A stretch of DNA of 6,988 nucleotides from JBGPJM01 sp041485385. GTDB taxonomy: Bacteria; Planctomycetota; Phycisphaerae; Phycisphaerales; UBA1924. How positions within the stretch are numbered: position 1 is the stretch's first letter; each line of letters begins with the position of its first letter. The stretch covers positions 1-6,988 of the forward strand of contig JBGPJM010000244.1 of assembly GCA_041485385.1 (NCBI GenBank). Direction: 5' to 3'. The notes beneath the pieces are model-generated. The model was not told the origin of the DNA, did no database searches, and worked only from the letters and a program-made list of their open reading frames with translations. The position numbers were made by a program, and so were the translations under genes. Below are positions 4,635 through 6,988 of the stretch, in pieces.

Positions 4635-6988
4635 CTACATGGGGACTTCCTGCATGAGGAGGATGCGGGGCTTGTCGCCGGCCTTGGTGACGTTGGAGCG
4701 GTCGACGACCATCATGTAGCGGCGGGCGAGGCTGGGGACCATGGGGGTCGAGCCGTCGGGGCCGACGGCGACGTCGGCGGGGAGGTAGCCGTGGACGACG
4801 AACCAGACGCAGAAGACGTCGCTGCGGACGGAGATGGAGTTGAGGACCGCGTTCGCGACGGCGAGCTTCTCCTCGTAGGAGTTGGGGGCGCGGCCGGGGA
4901 TGCGCTGGGTGACGTTGTTGGGATCGGGGAAGGTCGTGGCCTTGATGCCGTCGGCGTTGATCGAGACGGTGTCCCGCGCGAAGCGGTCGAGCGAATCGTC
5001 CGTGAGGGGCGCGAACTGGGGGAGCGGGTTGTGGACGACGGCGGCCATGACCTCGCCCACGGAGCGGAAGCCGCGCTCCTCGCGGAGGCCGGGGATGAGC
5101 GTGACGAACTGCCGGCCGGGGAGCACGGCGTTGTTGTCGTCGCGGAAGTTGACGAGGTCGCCGGGCGGCGGGGGTGACCCGGTGAGGACCCTTCGTCGAG
5201 TAACCAATGCGACCTTGTCGCGGTAGGCGGCGAGGACGGTGGCGCCGTCCTGGGTCTCGAGGTCGGGCTGGTAGAGGCCGCCGGTGGGGAAGGTGGAGGT
5301 CGGGTCGGTGAGCCAGGTGGTGAGGGGGCTGGGGGAGAGGAGCGGCAGGGACTGCTGGTTGAAGACGGGGGCGTCGTTGATGTTCAGGCGCCCGGGGACG
5401 GATTTGGTGAGCGAGCCGTAGTCGTCGACGCAGAACTTGTCGAGGATGTTGAGGGCCAGGGGGATGCCCAGGCCGACGGTGCGGTCGGCGCCGGGGTTGA
5501 AGAGCGGGAAGTCGAGGCCGGGGTTGTCGGGGTCGCGGGTGGTGGGGTCGGCGTCCACGAAGGGGACGAAGTTGTCCAGGACGAGGTTGCCGCGGTCGAG
5601 CCAGCCGTGGGCGCCGTGGATGGGCCCCGTGCCGACGGACGGGTCCTCGTGGCCGACGCGGTCGTAGAAGTTGCCGACGTTCCTGGCCTGGGGGCTACCG
5701 GGTGCCGCGGGGATGGGCGAGTAGTAGTCGGTGGCGAGGGCGAGGGCCTCGGAGAGGGTGAGCCACTGCGATTCGAGCGCGCCGGCGCGCCCGGGGATGC
5801 TGGGATCGGCGGGCGCGAGCGGGTCGTTGGTGGGCCCGATGGCCAGGGGGAGGAGGAAATCGCCGACGCGCCGGAACAGGCCGGGGTTGGTTGGCAGGCC
5901 GGGCGTGTTGCTGCCTACGGGGGGCGGGGTTCGCCCGCCGAGGTGGATCTCGATGGCGACGTCGAAGAAGGTCTTCTGGACGGGCGGGTTGGCCGGGTTG
6001 ACAGGATCGAGCTTTCGGGACTGGCACGTGCGGCTGCCGGTGTCGAGGGCGTAGCCGGTCTTGTCCTTGGGGGCCTTGCTGAGGAAGACGTTGACCTTGG
6101 TGTTGTTGGCGCCGGTCTGCGCGTTCATGAGATCGGCCAGCCTGTGGTAGGCGGGGGCCGAGGTGGGCGGCCAGGCCGGGAACGTCTCGAAATGGGCGCT
6201 CAGGCCGATCTGGGCCTGGTTGAGGCTCGGGGCGTAGCGGGAGTCGGGGTTGGAGCGGGACTCGAGGCACCAGGGGGGCAGGGCGCCGTTGGGAGACCGG
6301 GCGGCGGGGTTGTCGAAGTTGGTGGGGCGGCGGACGAAGGACCAGGCGGTGAGGCAGTAGCCGGTGTTGTCGTGGGGGTCGGTGACTTCGTCGCCGGACA
6401 CGGTGCCTGTGATGTCGTGCGAGCCGGGCATCGGGCGCTGGGCGAGGACGCCGGCGCCGGTGGTCGGATCGCGGAGGCGGTCGACGAGGAGGTCGTTGGC
6501 CTGGGTGTTGTGGCCCGCGAACTCGCCGTTGGCGGGGACGCCGACCGCGTAGCGCCAGAGGTAGACGACCTTGCGGTCGTCGGTGGTTACGAGGGCGTTG
6601 TTGAAGCCGTAGGGATCGATCATGTCGTTTGCGCCGGGGGGCCGGATGGTGCCGGTGGTACCGTCGTTGAAGTCGGCGTAGATCTGCGGCATGTGGAGCG
6701 GGCGGATCGTCGGGTTGGTGGAGGGGAACTGGGCGGCGACCCAGCTCTGGATGAAGCTCGGGCCGCCGGGGGCCGGATACGTCGAGGTTCCGGCGTTGAC
6801 GAAGCGGGAGTTGACGCTGGCGTTGGTGCGGAAGGAGGTGATGTAGAAGTAGCGGGTATCGCCGGCGCCCAGGCGGATTTCCTGGGGCGACTTGGTGGGA
6901 GTGCCGCCGTTCTCGAGCTGGTCGGTGAGCTGGTAGAAGTTGCGCGCGTACTCGATGTAGTAGCGCAGCTCGCCGCCGGGACGGGTGA
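4635..6988 (-). CDS. Large envelope protein with GspK-like (minor pseudopilin) segment, N-terminus outside the window
   Basis: The frame is open from the right edge to a TAG at 4635-4637, giving at least 783 residues; an ATG at 6692 is internal, because the upstream codons continue without a stop and read as protein (for example YYIEYARNFYQLTDQ). The clearest landmark, about residues 531-540 of the visible part (near 5364-5395), is VPGRLNINDAP, followed by QQSLPLL, a helix ending in VALVTRRR, then PGLREERGFRSVGEVMAAV. This order (LNIN-A, small helices, an Arg-rich turn, FRSVGEL-like end) is that of GspK, the minor pseudopilin at the tip of type II secretion pseudopili. The C-terminal part, with NSISVRSDVFCVWFVVHGY and ARRYMMVVDRS, resembles long proteins seen near pilin-like genes in planctomycetes. 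GspK is usually about 320 residues, so this is far larger. The many Pro, Gly, Asn and Asp residues suit an extracytoplasmic protein. A prepilin or membrane segment would be expected upstream, unseen here. Confidence 0.72.
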   Translation of the reverse strand, partial: TRPGGELRYYIEYARNFYQLTDQLENGGTPTKSPQEIRLGAGDTRYFYITSFRTNASVNSRFVNAGTSTYPAPGGPSFIQSWVAAQFPSTNPTIRPLHMPQIYADFNDGTTGTIRPPGANDMIDPYGFNNALVTTDDRKVVYLWRYAVGVPANGEFAGHNTQANDLLVDRLRDPTTGAGVLAQRPMPGSHDITGTVSGDEVTDPHDNTGYCLTAWSFVRRPTNFDNPAARSPNGALPPWCLESRSNPDSRYAPSLNQAQIGLSAHFETFPAWPPTSAPAYHRLADLMNAQTGANNTKVNVFLSKAPKDKTGYALDTGSRTCQSRKLDPVNPANPPVQKTFFDVAIEIHLGGRTPPPVGSNTPGLPTNPGLFRRVGDFLLPLAIGPTNDPLAPADPSIPGRAGALESQWLTLSEALALATDYYSPIPAAPGSPQARNVGNFYDRVGHEDPSVGTGPIHGAHGWLDRGNLVLDNFVPFVDADPTTRDPDNPGLDFPLFNPGADRTVGLGIPLALNILDKFCVDDYGSLTKSVPGRLNINDAPVFNQQSLPLLSPSPLTTWLTDPTSTFPTGGLYQPDLETQDGATVLAAYRDKVALVTRRRVLTGSPPPPGDLVNFRDDNNAVLPGRQFVTLIPGLREERGFRSVGEVMAAVVHNPLPQFAPLTDDSLDRFARDTVSINADGIKATTFPDPNNVTQRIPGRAPNSYEEKLAVANAVLNSISVRSDVFCVWFVVHGYLPADVAVGPDGSTPMVPSLARRYMMVVDRSNVTKAGDKPRILLMQEVPM

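Noticed and set aside
4512..5177. Plus-strand open frame of 221 codons, Val/Gly/Asp-rich
   Set aside because: It is antisense to the large GspK-like gene and has a composition typical of a shadow frame.

Overview
The window is very GC-rich DNA (roughly 70% by eye) from a bacterium, and the gene content points to a planctomycete or a relative, perhaps Phycisphaerae. The reasons are a GYF_2 domain fused to an SPFH protein, a very large GspK-like envelope protein, starts with weak or no Shine-Dalgarno sequences, and scattered CACAGAG-type intergenic repeats. This assignment is inference; no rRNA or other taxonomic marker is present.

Layout from left to right. (1) Positions 1-143, minus strand: the 5' end of a gene running off the left edge, probably a FIST-type sensory protein. 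(2) A divergent intergenic region, 144-277. (3) Plus strand: a two-gene operon encoding an SPFH/stomatin-like protein of the YdjI type with a C-terminal GYF_2 domain (278-1405), and a membrane-anchored protein with two zinc ribbons (1432-2586) resembling the YdjG type. (4) A convergent gap, 2587-2668, holding a CACAGAG-type repeat tract. (5) Minus strand: a BtpA/SgcQ-family TIM-barrel protein (2669-3499) and, upstream of it in the same direction, an integral-membrane methyltransferase of the isoprenylcysteine/phospholipid methyltransferase type (3567-4226). (6) A tRNA-Pro(UGG) gene on the minus strand (4385-4458). (7) A 176-bp spacer with a second copy of the CACAGAG-type repeat and a perfect 10-bp-arm hairpin. 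(8) Minus strand: a large gene, open to the right edge (4635-6988), for a protein of at least 783 residues with a GspK-like minor-pseudopilin segment.

How the parts work together. The plus-strand pair looks like a cell-envelope stress or membrane-organising module: a cytoplasmic SPFH scaffold plus a zinc-ribbon partner held at the membrane by one C-terminal helix. In Bacillus subtilis the comparable YdjI and YdjG act with PspA and YdjH; neither of those is visible here. The minus-strand genes are ordinary accessory or housekeeping genes with no clear functional link to one another. The best candidates for something unusual are the SPFH-GYF_2/zinc-ribbon pair without PspA, the oversized GspK-like protein, the in-frame G-rich 9-bp tandem repeat inside the BtpA gene, and the repeat and hairpin elements in the spacers. 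I see no CRISPR array, phage, transposase or clear defence system.
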